Shown here: positions 1-9,479 of the stretch, piece after piece
Position numbering within the stretch: position 1 is the stretch's first letter
How the letters are laid out: every line of letters starts with the position of its first letter
Assembly (NCBI RefSeq): GCF_035920345.1
Contig: NZ_CP109149.1
Coordinates: 5,704,001-5,768,000 of the forward strand
From: Nocardia vinacea
GTDB taxonomy: Bacteria > Actinomycetota > Actinomycetes > Mycobacteriales > Mycobacteriaceae
DNA: 64,000 nt
Reading direction: 5' to 3'
Position numbers and translations under genes: made by a program
The notes under the pieces: generated by a model
What the model saw: the letters and a program-made list of their open reading frames with translations, nothing else
Database searches by the model: none
Told to the model about the DNA's origin: nothing

Positions 1-3000
1 CAAAGGCGGCCCGCAGGATATCGTGCCGGTCGACCACGGCCTGGGCAGCACGTCGCAGGCGCTTACCGTCGACCGCGCCGGATAATCTGATCATCGTCTG
101 GACGGTGTAGTTGTCCCCGGCATCCGGGTCGAACGTCGAGTCGAAGTGCATCCCGGATTGCATGGGCGACAACGGCCAAATGTCGGACAGGCCGCCGTAC
201 TGCCGTTCGAGCCGATCGATCTCCTGTTCTGTCAGCGCGACGAGCGGATAATCCGAGGTGCGATCCGTCGTCGGGCGTCGCGGGGGTTCCTCGATGGTCA
301 CCGGAGCCGTATCGCGGCCCGCCAGTGCGGCGAGGGCGGCAACCGTCTTGCCTTCGAACACATCTCGCGGCGTGAACGTGAGCCCGGCGGATCTCGCCAG
401 CGCCACCAGCCGCATCGAGACGATGCTGTCCCCGCCGAGCGCGAAGAAGTTGCTGTCGGCGGACACCGTGTCGAGATGGAGCACATCGGCGAAGAGTTGC
501 GCCACGACCTGCTCCGTAGGCGTCGACGGTGGCCTGCCGCCCGCGGCGTCGAGATCGAAGGTGCGCTGCCGCAATGCTTTCCGATCGATCTTTCCCGTTG
601 GCGTGCACGGCATCTCCTCGAGCTGCACGATCGCCGCGGGATTCAGATAACGGGGTAGCCTGCCCGCGAGATCGCCACCGAGTGCCGCCACATCCACGGC
701 AGCGCCCGGCGCGGCGACGACATAGGACACCAGAACCGGTTCGCCCGCAGGCCCTTGCACCGCAACGGTGGCGGCGCTCGCCACGTCCGGGTGCCGGGCC
801 AGGAGGGCATCGATTTCCCCCGGCTCGATCCGCAGGCCGTGAATCTTGACCTGTTGATCGCAGCGGCCCAGGTATTCCAATGCCAACCCGGCGCGTCCGC
901 GCACCCAGCGCACGGAATCACCGGTGCGGTAGATCCGCTCGCCACGGGTGGATCGCGGATCCGCAACGAAGCGCGACGCGGTCACGCCCGGTCGATCTAT
1001 GTACCCGCGGGCAAGTCCGGGCCCACCGATATAGAGTTCGCCCGCGACACCGATCGGAACCGGTCGCAGCCACGTGTCGAGAACCATCGCGGACGCGCCT
1101 CGGATCGGGCCACCGATCGTCACCGGCTCGCCGGATGCGAGGGCATCCGACCCCGTCGCCCAGATCGTGCACTCGGTCGGTCCGTAATGATTCATCAGCC
1201 GTCGCCCAGGGGCCCACCGGTGCACGGTGTCCGGCCCGGTCGCTTCGCCGACGACCGCGAGCGTTGTCAACGACGGCGTCCGGGACGGATCCATGGTGTT
1301 CAACACGGACGGGGTGATGATCGCGTGCGAAACCTGCTGCGACCGAATCAATTCCTCGAGGTCGGTCCCCGCGTACACCTCTGGTGGCGCCACCACGAGA
1401 CATGCGCCGCTGCTGTGCGCCAACAGCAACTCCGACAGGCAGGCGTCGAATCCTGGCGACGCGACCTGCAACACCACCGAATCCGTACCCACACCGAAGG
1501 CGTCGACTTGCGCCGCGACCAGGTCGGCCATGCCTCGATGGCTGAGGTGGACCGCCTTCGGTTTGCCGGTCGATCCGGACGTGTAGATCACGTATGCCGC
1601 ATTGTCGGCCGACAGCCTGTCGGCCCCGGCCGGACGAGGTAGACCCGCATGAGCGTCCGAAGCCGAAGCGTCCAGCATCAACCAGTCGACAGTGTCCGGA
1701 AGCTGCGGCGCCACAGCGCTGGTCGTCACGCCCAGGGTGGTCCGCGAGTCGGACAACAACTCCCCGATCCGCGCGGCGGGATTGCCGGGATCCAACGGCA
1801 GGAAGGCGGCGCCTGTTTTCGCCACCGCCCAGATCGCGACGACCAGTTCGGCCGAACGGGGAACGGCCAACGCGACGATCGACTCGGCGCGAGCACCATG
1901 GCCGGCCAGCAGGCGAGCGAACCCGTCGGCGCGACGCTCCAACTCGCGATAGGTCCACGTGGTGTCACCGCACCGGACAGCAACGGCATCCGGATACCTG
2001 CGCGCGGTCCCCGACAGGATGTCGCGCAGCACGAGCTCCGCGGACGGCTCCTCGCTGACGACCGAAAGCAGTTCCGCGCGTTCGGAATCCCGGCAAGCGG
2101 AGATCTCGGCGACCTTCCGGGCGGGATCCATGACGATCTGCGTGAGCAGCAGTTCGAATCGTTCGAGCAGCGTGCGGGCATCGTCCGAATCGAATCGGTC
2201 GGTGGCGAATTTCAGCGTCACCGTGTAGGTGCCGGGCTCGTCGGCGTCCGGTCTCCCGCCGCGACTCGACCGCGGCGGGGTCACTTGCAAACTCAGCGGA
2301 TATGGCGTCGCATCGTGTGCGTCGATCTCGACGAGCCGCAATCCGGCGTCGGAGAGATTGCGTGCCAACAGTTCCCGGTCGAGCGGATAGGACTCGAGCA
2401 CCGTCGCGGTGTCGAACATATCGGTGATACCGGTGGCCCGTTGCAGCTCCGCCAAGCCGATGTGCTGGTGATCCAGCATTGCGGCCTGCTCGGATTGCAC
2501 GCGGACGAGCAGGTCGCCGACGGTTTCGTCGGGTTCGAGCCGGACTCGGACCGGCAGCGTGTTGACGAGGAGCCCGACCAGGCGCTCGACATCCGGAATC
2601 TGCGGCGGGCGGTGCGAGAGCGTATTGCCGAACACCACGTCCGACCGTCCGGTCAAGACGGCCACCAGCAATGCCCACGCCGCTTGCAGGGCTGTGTTGG
2701 CAGTGACGCCGTGCGAACGGCCCAGATCGAGAATCGCGGCGGTGGTCGCGGCGTCCAGGTTCAGGCCGACTTCGCCCGCGTGCGCGATGACGGTCCGACC
2801 CGGCCCGCTCGTGACCCGCGTCGGACTGTCGATTCCGGCGAGCATCTCCCGCCACGCGGCGGTTGCGGCGTCGCGATCCTGAGCCTGTAGCCACTGCAGA
2901 TACTCGCGGTACGAACGAGGGAGCGCGAGCTCGGCGGTATCGCAATCGGATATATACAACGAGAGCAACTCGTGGATCAGCAGGGGCATCGACCAGCCGT

Positions 3001-6000
3001 CCAGCACGAGGTGGTGGTTGGTGACCAGCAACTGGAACATATCGACGCCGGTGCGCACGAGGTGGAAACGCACCAGCGGCGGTCGGGCGGGGTCGAACGG
3101 AGCCGCAGCCGCCGTCGCGAGTCGACGAAGTGCTTCTGCCTGCCGGCCGGCATCGGTGATACTCGACTCGTCCCAATCGACCTCGGTGTCGCGCAACACG
3201 ATCTGACGTGGCCCGTCGGCAGTCTCGACGAACGCGGTACGCAGGCTGTCGTGCCGGTCGATGAGCACCTGCGCGGCCCGCCGCATCCGCTCCCCGTCCA
3301 CCTGCCCGGCAAACGTCAGCGCCGCCTGCACGATGTAGCCGTCGTTGCCGTCCCGGTCGTAGATCGTGTGGAACAGCAGCCCGGACTGCAGGGCGGTGAG
3401 TGGCCACACATCGGTCATCGACGGGTATTCCCGCAGCCAGTGGTCGACATCGTCCTGCGATACCGCGATGAGCGGGAAGTCGGATGGGGTGAAGCCGGGT
3501 GTGGTGTCGGATCGGACGTGATCGGCGAGCGCCCCCAGGGCTCGAGCCCACAGCCCGGCGAGTTCGTCGACCTCCTCGTCACTCAACACCTGCGAAGCGA
3601 ACTCCCAGGTCGCGTCGAGTTCGAGCCCGTCGCGACCTTCCTCGGCGATCGCATTGATATCGAGCACGGCGGACAGCGCCATCTCTGGATCGCTCGTCGC
3701 GGTCAGTGCGGTGAATTCGGTGGTGGGTGCCCAGGGCCCCGAGCGTTCACCGACACCCACCCGCCCGAGGTAGTTGAAACTGATCTGAGGTTCGGGCAGG
3801 TCTGCGAGCTCGGCGCTTCCCCGGGAATCGAGATAACGCAGCATCTGATAGCCGATGCCGTTGCCGGGCACCGCGCGCAGTTGCTCCTTCACCTGCTTTA
3901 TCGCCAGTCCCGCACCCTTGCCGCCGGCCAGCGCATCATCGAGGTCGACATTCTCCCATTCGATCCGGACCGGAAAGCGTGTGGTGAACCAGCCCACGGT
4001 GCCGCTGAGATCGGCGCCGGGTACGGCCCGCTCCTCGCGGCCGTGCCCCTCCAGCGAGATCAACTCTCCGGCGGCCGCCGCACTACCGCGCCTGCGCCGC
4101 CACTCACCGAGTGCCAGTACCAGGGCCGCCAGCAGCGGATCGTTGGCACTGCAGTGAAAGCGGTCCGGAATGGTGGTGAGAACCGCCTCGGCAACCGCTG
4201 CCGGAATGCGCTGATGTACCCGGCCCGCCGTGGCCCCGACGTCCCGACCCGGGACCAGGCGGCGCGATCCGAGTAGCTGATCGCCGGGCTCGAGTACGTC
4301 TTTCCACAGGTCGAGCTCCGCCGAGCACCTGCCCGGCGCCTGTTCGACCAAGCCGTGCACCCATCGCCGGAACGAGGTGGTGACCGGGCCGAAGTGCGGT
4401 TCGCCGCCGTCGGAAACCTGCGACCAGGCCTGTGCGAGGTCGGCGAGAATGATGCGCCACGAGACCGCGTCGACGGCGAGATGGTGGATCACCAGCCACA
4501 TCAGGTCGGGCCCGGAGCCATTGCGATCCTGAATCCAGACGGCCTGAACGAGCACACCGTTGCCCGGGTCCAAGCGATCCGCGGCTTTGTGCAGGTGCCG
4601 GTCGACTTCGGCAGCGTCACGTCGATCGAACCGAACATCGACGAGCGCGGCGTCCGGGTCGACCGCTTCCCGATCGAGTACTTCGACGTGCCACCGATCA
4701 GCCGAATCGCCACCGTGCAGTACCGCACGCAGCATGTCGTGGCGGTCCAGCAGGGATCGCAGCGCGCGCACAAGACCCGCTCGATCGACCCCGTCGGGCA
4801 GCTGAACGAGCGCGGCCTGCGCAAATCGGTCGTAATGACCCCGATCGAGCATTGCGCGCATGATCGGCGACAACGGCATCGGCCCTGTGCCGTCACCGGG
4901 CAACTCGGCCAACTCGGGGGTATCGCCGGCTTCCGTCGCCGTGGCCGCCAAGCCCGCGACGGTCTTGTGCACGAACACATCCTGTGTGGAGAAACTCAGG
5001 CCCTCGGCCTTGGCACGCGCCACCAGCCGGATCGACAGAATGCTGTCGCCGCCGAGGGCAAAGAAGCTGTCGTCCGCCCCGACGCGAGGCACGCCGAGCA
5101 CCTCGGCGAACAGCCTTGCGACCGTCTCCTCCCGGCCTGTTTCCGGCGCCCGGCCGACCGGCGCGGTCCCGAATTCGGGCTTCGGCAATGCGCGGCGATC
5201 GAGCTTGCCGAAGGCGTTCACCGGGAGGCTGTCCAACGCGAGGACCACCGCCGGGACCATATGCGGCGGCAACGAATCGCGGGCGAAGCGCTGGAGCTCG
5301 AACGGATCGATCCGACGGCCACTGACCGGGACTACATAGGACGCCAGCACGGTCGTACCGGCATTGTTCTGCACCGGCACCGTGACGGAAAGATCCACGT
5401 CCTCGTGTGTGGAGAGCGCGGCGTCGATTTCACCCGGTTCGATCCGGTATCCGCGGATCTTGACCTGGAAGTCGCTGCGCCCCAGCATTTCCAGCGTCAT
5501 TTCGCCGTTGTCGCCGGTCCAGCGCGCGTTGTCACCGGTGCGGTACATCCGCTCGCCGACATCGCCGTACGGATCGGCGACGAACCGGGCGGCGGTTTCG
5601 ACGGACAGATGGCTGTATCCACGGGCCAATCCCGGCCCGGCGAGATACAACTCGCCCGCTGTGCCCTTGGGCACCGGTTGGAGCGTTCGGTCCAGCACCA
5701 TCGCCGAGAAGCCACGGATGGGGCCACCGACCGTATGCGCACGGCCGGGTCGCAGCATGGCACCGACGGCGGTCACGGTGGTTTCGGTGGGACCGTATTC
5801 GTTGTACATGGACAACGACGGTGTCCACCGCTCGATGACGTGCGGTGGGCATACGTCACCACCGACCACGACCACCCGCAAGTCGGTCATCGGACGCGGG
5901 TCCACAGTTGCCAGCATCGCGGGCGTCAACGTCAGGTGGGTCACATGCTCGTCGGCCAGCAGTTGCGTGAGCGGCTCACCGCCGGTCACCTCGGGCGGCA

Positions 6001-8155
6001 CGATCACCAGCGTGGATCCGTTCGCGAAGCAGGTCAGAAACTGCTCCAGGGAGGCGTCGAAACTGGGCGAGAGGGCATAGGACACGCGGGATGTCGTGTC
6101 GATGCCATACGTGGCGGCGCGGTCGGCAACGAGATTCGCGAGGCCGGTGTGGGTGACCTGGACACCTTTCGGCGTTCCGGTGGATCCCGAGGTGTAGGTC
6201 ATATAGGCGACATGGGATGGCCGTAGTGGTCGGATCCGGTCATCGTCGGAAATCGGCCCGCCCGCGGCCTCTGATTCCCACCGGGTCGCGGGGCCGTCGA
6301 GAACCACATGGTGTATCTCCTGCGGGAGCCGCCCGCGCAGGGCATCGACCGTGATCGCCACAGCTGCGCCGCTGTCGGCGACCATATGTGTTATCCGCTT
6401 CGACGGGTACTCGGGGGCCAACTGGACAAACGCGGCCCCGCATTTCGCGACCGCCCACGTCGCCACGACCGATTCGACCGAGCGTCGCAGCATGATCGCC
6501 ACCGCCGTGTCCGGCCCACAGCCCAGCGTGATCAGATGCCGGGCCAGCTGGGAAGATCTGGTGTCGAGCTCGCCATACGTCATCGTCTGCCCGGCCGAAG
6601 CGATCGCGCACGCACTTCGATTCCGGCGCGCGCTCTCGCTCAGCATCTCCGGAAGCAGCCGTGTTTCGACCCCGCTGGGCCCCCGCACCGGCAGCAGCGC
6701 AGATCGTTCCTGTACTTCGAGCAGCGGCAGTCTACTGACCGGACATCCCGCTCCCCCGGCGAGGAACTCGTGCAGAAACATGAGGAACCGGCGGTGGTGC
6801 CCGCCGAGTTCCTCAGGGCTGTAGGCATTCGGATTCCCCTGGAAGTCGATATGTGTACTGGCCTTGCCCGCGCCCGGGTAGATATTGACGAAAAGGTCGG
6901 CGGTAGGGCCTGAGGTGAGGACGTGCAGGCGGCCTGTCGTGTTGCCCAGCACAACCTCGTTCTCGATCATCATGAGGTTCACGGCCGGTCCGAAGGATGC
7001 CGCCTCGTCGCGCGCAATCCCCATATCGTGGAATAGGTCTTCTTGGCGGTAGCGCTGCCGCCGAAGGGCACTCGTCAACTCGCCCTGCACAGCGGCGATC
7101 AGTTCACCGACGGTGCGGCCCGCGACCTGCACTCGCAGCGGGACCACATTTGCCACCATCCCCCCGGAACGGCGCAGCACGGCAGAGTGCCGACCCGAAA
7201 CCGGCAGGCTCAGCAATACTTCATCGCTTCCGGTCATCCGCGCGAGATACGCGGCAAACGCCGCGACGATGGTCGCAGTCGCGCTCTGGCCATGCTCGGG
7301 CGCGACACTGCCCAGCAGCTGCGCGGTGGCGTCCGGCAGCTCTGTGCTGACCAGCGCCGGATGAATGGTGGGCTTGCCCACCCGCCCGGCCAGGCTGACG
7401 ACCGGAGGCGCGCCTGCCAGGTGCTCCAGCCAGTATCCGCGGTCGTTGTCGAAACGCGCCGAACCCTGGTACGCCAGATCCTGCTCGACGACGGCCCTCA
7501 GATCCTGCGCCGCGCACGGTGCCGGTACCTCGGACTTCAGCCAAGCGTTGTACAACTCCGTTATCCGGTGCAGCATTGTTACCGCGGCAAATCCGTCGAG
7601 CGCAATATGGTGCGCGCGCTGATACCACAGGAAATGGTCCGCGCCGACCTGGAACACAGTGCTCGTCATGAGGTTGTCGTTCATCAAGTCCAGCGGAGCA
7701 GAATAATCCTGAACCATAATTCTGTGCGCAGTCGCAACCGGATCGGAGTGCCGGCGCAAGTCCATAACCGACACCTGAGCGCCATGTTCCTCGTCGACGA
7801 ACTGGCATGGCTCTCCGTCGACCTCGATCAGGCGCATATGTCCGGATCCGAACTCGCGACTGGCGGTTCTGCATGCCTCGGCAAGCAATTCCGCGTCCAA
7901 CTCGCCTTCGATCTCGACGTATTGGGCCACGGATATCGGCGACGACTCCGCGAGATGCTGGGCAAACCAGATTCCCCGCTGCGCCGCGGTCAGCGGAAGA
8001 ATGTCGAATGACGACGGCCGCGCGTCTCCATTACTGTTGGCGCGCGCGCCGGAACCGATACCAGAATCCGGGTTTCCGGAAGAGCGGAATGGGCCGGTTT
8101 GCAACGATTCAGACCGGTTCGGACTGCTATCGGTACCACTCTTCGACTGGTCCAC
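1..8155 (-). CDS. Non-ribosomal peptide synthetase, 5' part (C-A-T-E / C-A-T / C...), runs off left edge
   Basis: At least 2718 codons are open to the window edge, so the C-terminus and release domain are not visible. Domains in order: C1 (about 8020-6900; HHIALDG near 7600), resembling the N-terminal C domain of EntF; A1 (about 6700-5200; A4 FDAS, YGPTETT, GKLDRRALP); carrier T1 (FFALGGDSILS near 5060); epimerization domain (about 4870-3550; HHLAVDAVSW near 4470, EGHGRE, VGWFT); C2 (HHLVLDGWSM near 3005); A2 (FDAC, YGPTECT, about 2100-580); T2 (FFALGGDSIVS near 435); start of C3 (DIWPLSPMQSG). The GTG start at 8155 has GGAGG five bases upstream, just after an in-frame stop. Binding-pocket residues by PheA alignment: A1 D-A-E-T-V-G-E-V-T and A2 D-A-S-I-A-V-H-I-W; I do not recognise either specificity. 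Module 1 should deliver a D-residue. No MbtH-like gene or iron box is seen nearby. Confidence 0.95.
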   Translation of the reverse strand, partial: MDQSKSGTDSSPNRSESLQTGPFRSSGNPDSGIGSGARANSNGDARPSSFDILPLTAAQRGIWFAQHLAESSPISVAQYVEIEGELDAELLAEACRTASREFGSGHMRLIEVDGEPCQFVDEEHGAQVSVMDLRRHSDPVATAHRIMVQDYSAPLDLMNDNLMTSTVFQVGADHFLWYQRAHHIALDGFAAVTMLHRITELYNAWLKSEVPAPCAAQDLRAVVEQDLAYQGSARFDNDRGYWLEHLAGAPPVVSLAGRVGKPTIHPALVSTELPDATAQLLGSVAPEHGQSATATIVAAFAAYLARMTGSDEVLLSLPVSGRHSAVLRRSGGMVANVVPLRVQVAGRTVGELIAAVQGELTSALRRQRYRQEDLFHDMGIARDEAASFGPAVNLMMIENEVVLGNTTGRLHVLTSGPTADLFVNIYPGAGKASTHIDFQGNPNAYSPEELGGHHRRFLMFLHEFLAGGAGCPVSRLPLLEVQERSALLPVRGPSGVETRLLPEMLSESARRNRSACAIASAGQTMTYGELDTRSSQLARHLITLGCGPDTAVAIMLRRSVESVVATWAVAKCGAAFVQLAPEYPSKRITHMVADSGAAVAITVDALRGRLPQEIHHVVLDGPATRWESEAAGGPISDDDRIRPLRPSHVAYMTYTSGSTGTPKGVQVTHTGLANLVADRAATYGIDTTSRVSYALSPSFDASLEQFLTCFANGSTLVIVPPEVTGGEPLTQLLADEHVTHLTLTPAMLATVDPRPMTDLRVVVVGGDVCPPHVIERWTPSLSMYNEYGPTETTVTAVGAMLRPGRAHTVGGPIRGFSAMVLDRTLQPVPKGTAGELYLAGPGLARGYSHLSVETAARFVADPYGDVGERMYRTGDNARWTGDNGEMTLEMLGRSDFQVKIRGYRIEPGEIDAALSTHEDVDLSVTVPVQNNAGTTVLASYVVPVSGRRIDPFELQRFARDSLPPHMVPAVVLALDSLPVNAFGKLDRRALPKPEFGTAPVGRAPETGREETVARLFAEVLGVPRVGADDSFFALGGDSILSIRLVARAKAEGLSFSTQDVFVHKTVAGLAATATEAGDTPELAELPGDGTGPMPLSPIMRAMLDRGHYDRFAQAALVQLPDGVDRAGLVRALRSLLDRHDMLRAVLHGGDSADRWHVEVLDREAVDPDAALVDVRFDRRDAAEVDRHLHKAADRLDPGNGVLVQAVWIQDRNGSGPDLMWLVIHHLAVDAVSWRIILADLAQAWSQVSDGGEPHFGPVTTSFRRWVHGLVEQAPGRCSAELDLWKDVLEPGDQLLGSRRLVPGRDVGATAGRVHQRIPAAVAEAVLTTIPDRFHCSANDPLLAALVLALGEWRRRRGSAAAAGELISLEGHGREERAVPGADLSGTVGWFTTRFPVRIEWENVDLDDALAGGKGAGLAIKQVKEQLRAVPGNGIGYQMLRYLDSRGSAELADLPEPQISFNYLGRVGVGERSGPWAPTTEFTALTATSDPEMALSAVLDINAIAEEGRDGLELDATWEFASQVLSDEEVDELAGLWARALGALADHVRSDTTPGFTPSDFPLIAVSQDDVDHWLREYPSMTDVWPLTALQSGLLFHTIYDRDGNDGYIVQAALTFAGQVDGERMRRAAQVLIDRHDSLRTAFVETADGPRQIVLRDTEVDWDESSITDAGRQAEALRRLATAAAAPFDPARPPLVRFHLVRTGVDMFQLLVTNHHLVLDGWSMPLLIHELLSLYISDCDTAELALPRSYREYLQWLQAQDRDAATAAWREMLAGIDSPTRVTSGPGRTVIAHAGEVGLNLDAATTAAILDLGRSHGVTANTALQAAWALLVAVLTGRSDVVFGNTLSHRPPQIPDVERLVGLLVNTLPVRVRLEPDETVGDLLVRVQSEQAAMLDHQHIGLAELQRATGITDMFDTATVLESYPLDRELLARNLSDAGLRLVEIDAHDATPYPLSLQVTPPRSSRGGRPDADEPGTYTVTLKFATDRFDSDDARTLLERFELLLTQIVMDPARKVAEISACRDSERAELLSVVSEEPSAELVLRDILSGTARRYPDAVAVRCGDTTWTYRELERRADGFARLLAGHGARAESIVALAVPRSAELVVAIWAVAKTGAAFLPLDPGNPAARIGELLSDSRTTLGVTTSAVAPQLPDTVDWLMLDASASDAHAGLPRPAGADRLSADNAAYVIYTSGSTGKPKAVHLSHRGMADLVAAQVDAFGVGTDSVVLQVASPGFDACLSELLLAHSSGACLVVAPPEVYAGTDLEELIRSQQVSHAIITPSVLNTMDPSRTPSLTTLAVVGEATGPDTVHRWAPGRRLMNHYGPTECTIWATGSDALASGEPVTIGGPIRGASAMVLDTWLRPVPIGVAGELYIGGPGLARGYIDRPGVTASRFVADPRSTRGERIYRTGDSVRWVRGRAGLALEYLGRCDQQVKIHGLRIEPGEIDALLARHPDVASAATVAVQGPAGEPVLVSYVVAAPGAAVDVAALGGDLAGRLPRYLNPAAIVQLEEMPCTPTGKIDRKALRQRTFDLDAAGGRPPSTPTEQVVAQLFADVLHLDTVSADSNFFALGGDSIVSMRLVALARSAGLTFTPRDVFEGKTVAALAALAGRDTAPVTIEEPPRRPTTDRTSDYPLVALTEQEIDRLERQYGGLSDIWPLSPMQSGMHFDSTFDPDAGDNYTVQTMIRLSGAVDGKRLRRAAQAVVDRHDILRAAF

Positions 8156-8189
8156 TTCGACCTCCGCTTATATCGTTCGTTTCAGGAAC

Positions 8190-8618
8190 TCAATAAGCGC
8201 GAGCACCGGCTGCCGATACGGTGTCGCGCGCCGGACCGACGAACAAGAACAAGGTCTGGCCGTCCACGATCTCCAACACGCGCACGGTCTCGAATAGTTC
8301 GAGTCCGCGCTCCTCCCTGGCCAGCGCAGCCAGCTCCGAACGATCCGAGACCTGCGACGACGACGCCCACTTCCCCGCCGTCAGCTGCGATACGATCGCC
8401 CGCCGCTCGGATACCGCCTGGTACACGATGGCATCGTCGCCGCCCCCGACATCGTTACCCGATTCGTCGGCCACACCGTCCAGCACACCGGTGATCGCAG
8501 CGCCGACCGCACCCCCGCACGGAGGTCGCTGTAACGAATGCAAAACAATCCCCGGCGGCCCCGCCGCCAGAACAACCCCCCGAACTGCCGATATACCGAC
8601 TGTGGACATACCGGACAT
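8190..8618 (-). CDS. Small hypothetical protein upstream of the NRPS
   Basis: A 142-residue protein ending 34 bases before the NRPS start, on the same strand, so probably cotranscribed. I do not recognise the family. Its N-terminus (VGISAVRGVVLAAG) and C-terminal part (VLEIVDGQTLFLFVG) read like a small alpha/beta domain of the kind found in mycobacterial proteins of unknown function, but this is only an impression. Codons in this frame end mostly in G or C. The opposite-strand frame over the same bases is Ser/Thr/Pro-rich, typical of a shadow, so the minus strand was chosen. The start could be ATG 8618 or the ATG at 8609. There is no signal peptide or clear membrane segment. Confidence 0.55.
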   Translation of the reverse strand: MSGMSTVGISAVRGVVLAAGPPGIVLHSLQRPPCGGAVGAAITGVLDGVADESGNDVGGGDDAIVYQAVSERRAIVSQLTAGKWASSSQVSDRSELAALAREERGLELFETVRVLEIVDGQTLFLFVGPARDTVSAAGARAY

Positions 8619-9007
8619 CCCCTACTCGAAAACAACTTGTCCTGTGGGATTCGCAACGGACACGTCAACCGATTGCATCCCGACCGATTTGCCGCAGTTG
8701 TGAGCAAAGCGTTCGCACCGCATATGGCGGCAAATGCGTTGTCGGGTTCAGCGTGAATTCAGGGTATAAGCACTCAACGAGCTCGCGGATGCGTTTTTCA
8801 TCGAGGGGCGCTCGTCCGATCGAGGCAAGGGCGAGATACCCCACGATGCGATAGACAATCGTCCCCGACGATACGCGCACTGCCAGATCACCGGTGCCAT
8901 GCGCGGAATACAGCGGAATACAGCGGAATACAGACGTTCGATGATCAGCCGATTGACCGGATCGGTAAGGATGCGATTCCCCGGGCCGGCCACGATGTTC
9001 CGGTGTC
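8619..9007. other. Gap between the small hypothetical gene and the thioesterase gene
   Basis: No gene is clearly supported here. A 71-codon minus-strand frame (8665-8880; YRIVGYLALASIGRAPL near its N-terminus) is possible, but it contains a TTA codon and weaker GC3 than its neighbours. It may be a remnant or a horizontally acquired small gene. A short tandem repeat lies at 8903-8932. Confidence 0.4.
8903..8932. repeat. Three tandem copies of a 10-bp unit
   Basis: GCGGAATACA is repeated three times without change at 8903, 8913 and 8923. The unit length is not a multiple of three, so a copy-number change would shift any frame through it. No coding frame is convincing here. Confidence 0.85.
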
Positions 9008-9415
9008 TCACCCAGCAGCGGCCGGACCGCGTGTCTGCACCGTTTGGATCACATGGACGCACAGCTCGCCGGATTCGTCGACGATCTTTACCTCGACCAC
9101 CACAGCGGTGCGGCTGGCGCGCATCGGCTCGGCGACCGCGTGCGCCAGCCCGTGGATCGGACGCAGGAAGTGCGTTGTCGAATCGGTCGTCGCGGGCAGT
9201 GCTCCCGGCGCGGCGTTGAGAACCGCGCACACCGCGGCCGCGGCATCGGCCAACCCCATCAGTGCGCCGCCGTGCAAACCTCCCCCGGTTGTCGACAGCT
9301 CGACGGCGTGGTGCAGGCGGGCAGCTACCACAGCCGATGTGAGTTCGGTGAACTCCACGCCGAGGGTACGCACGAACGGAGCAAGTTTGTAAACGTCTTC
9401 GGAAGTGATGGTCAT
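9008..9415 (-). CDS. PaaI-type hotdog thioesterase
   Basis: A 135-residue single hotdog domain. The GGGLHGGALMGLADAA stretch (about residues 45-60) is the PaaI/YdiI-type active-site helix region, and HFLRPIHG follows at about 82. Such enzymes hydrolyse acyl-CoA thioesters in the cytoplasm; the substrate cannot be read from the sequence. The gene is divergent from a TetR gene, and the 64-base intergenic gap carries two palindromes, so the TetR protein probably controls this thioesterase. ATG 9415 sits just inside the promoter gap. It is not an NRPS type II thioesterase, which would be an alpha/beta hydrolase. Confidence 0.88.
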   Translation of the reverse strand: MTITSEDVYKLAPFVRTLGVEFTELTSAVVAARLHHAVELSTTGGGLHGGALMGLADAAAAVCAVLNAAPGALPATTDSTTHFLRPIHGLAHAVAEPMRASRTAVVVEVKIVDESGELCVHVIQTVQTRGPAAAG

Positions 9416-9430
9416 GGTCGCTCTCTCATC

Positions 9431-9474
9431 ATTGTAGAGATCTCACTCTACAATTTTCTAGAGAGTAATCTCTA
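9431..9474. promoter_or_regulatory. Two inverted-repeat operators, probably for the adjacent TetR
   Basis: The first site has arms ATTGTAGAG (9431-9439) and CTCTACAAT (9446-9454), a perfect 9-bp inverted repeat with a 6-base centre. The second has arms TAGAGA (9459-9464) and TCTCTA (9469-9474). Both share a TAGAGA/TCTCTA half-site and fill the gap between the thioesterase and TetR starts. Confidence 0.75.
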
Positions 9475-9479
9475 CACCC

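Noticed and set aside
2972..6226. Long plus-strand frames (up to 623 codons) across the NRPS
   Set aside because: They are Arg/Gly/His-rich shadows. The minus-strand frame with codon starts in register with GTG 8155 contains all NRPS core motifs without a stop.
8221..8703. Plus-strand 160-codon frame opposite the small hypothetical gene
   Set aside because: Ser/Thr/Pro-rich composition and poor third-position GC; the minus-strand frame has better codon use and leads straight into the NRPS start.
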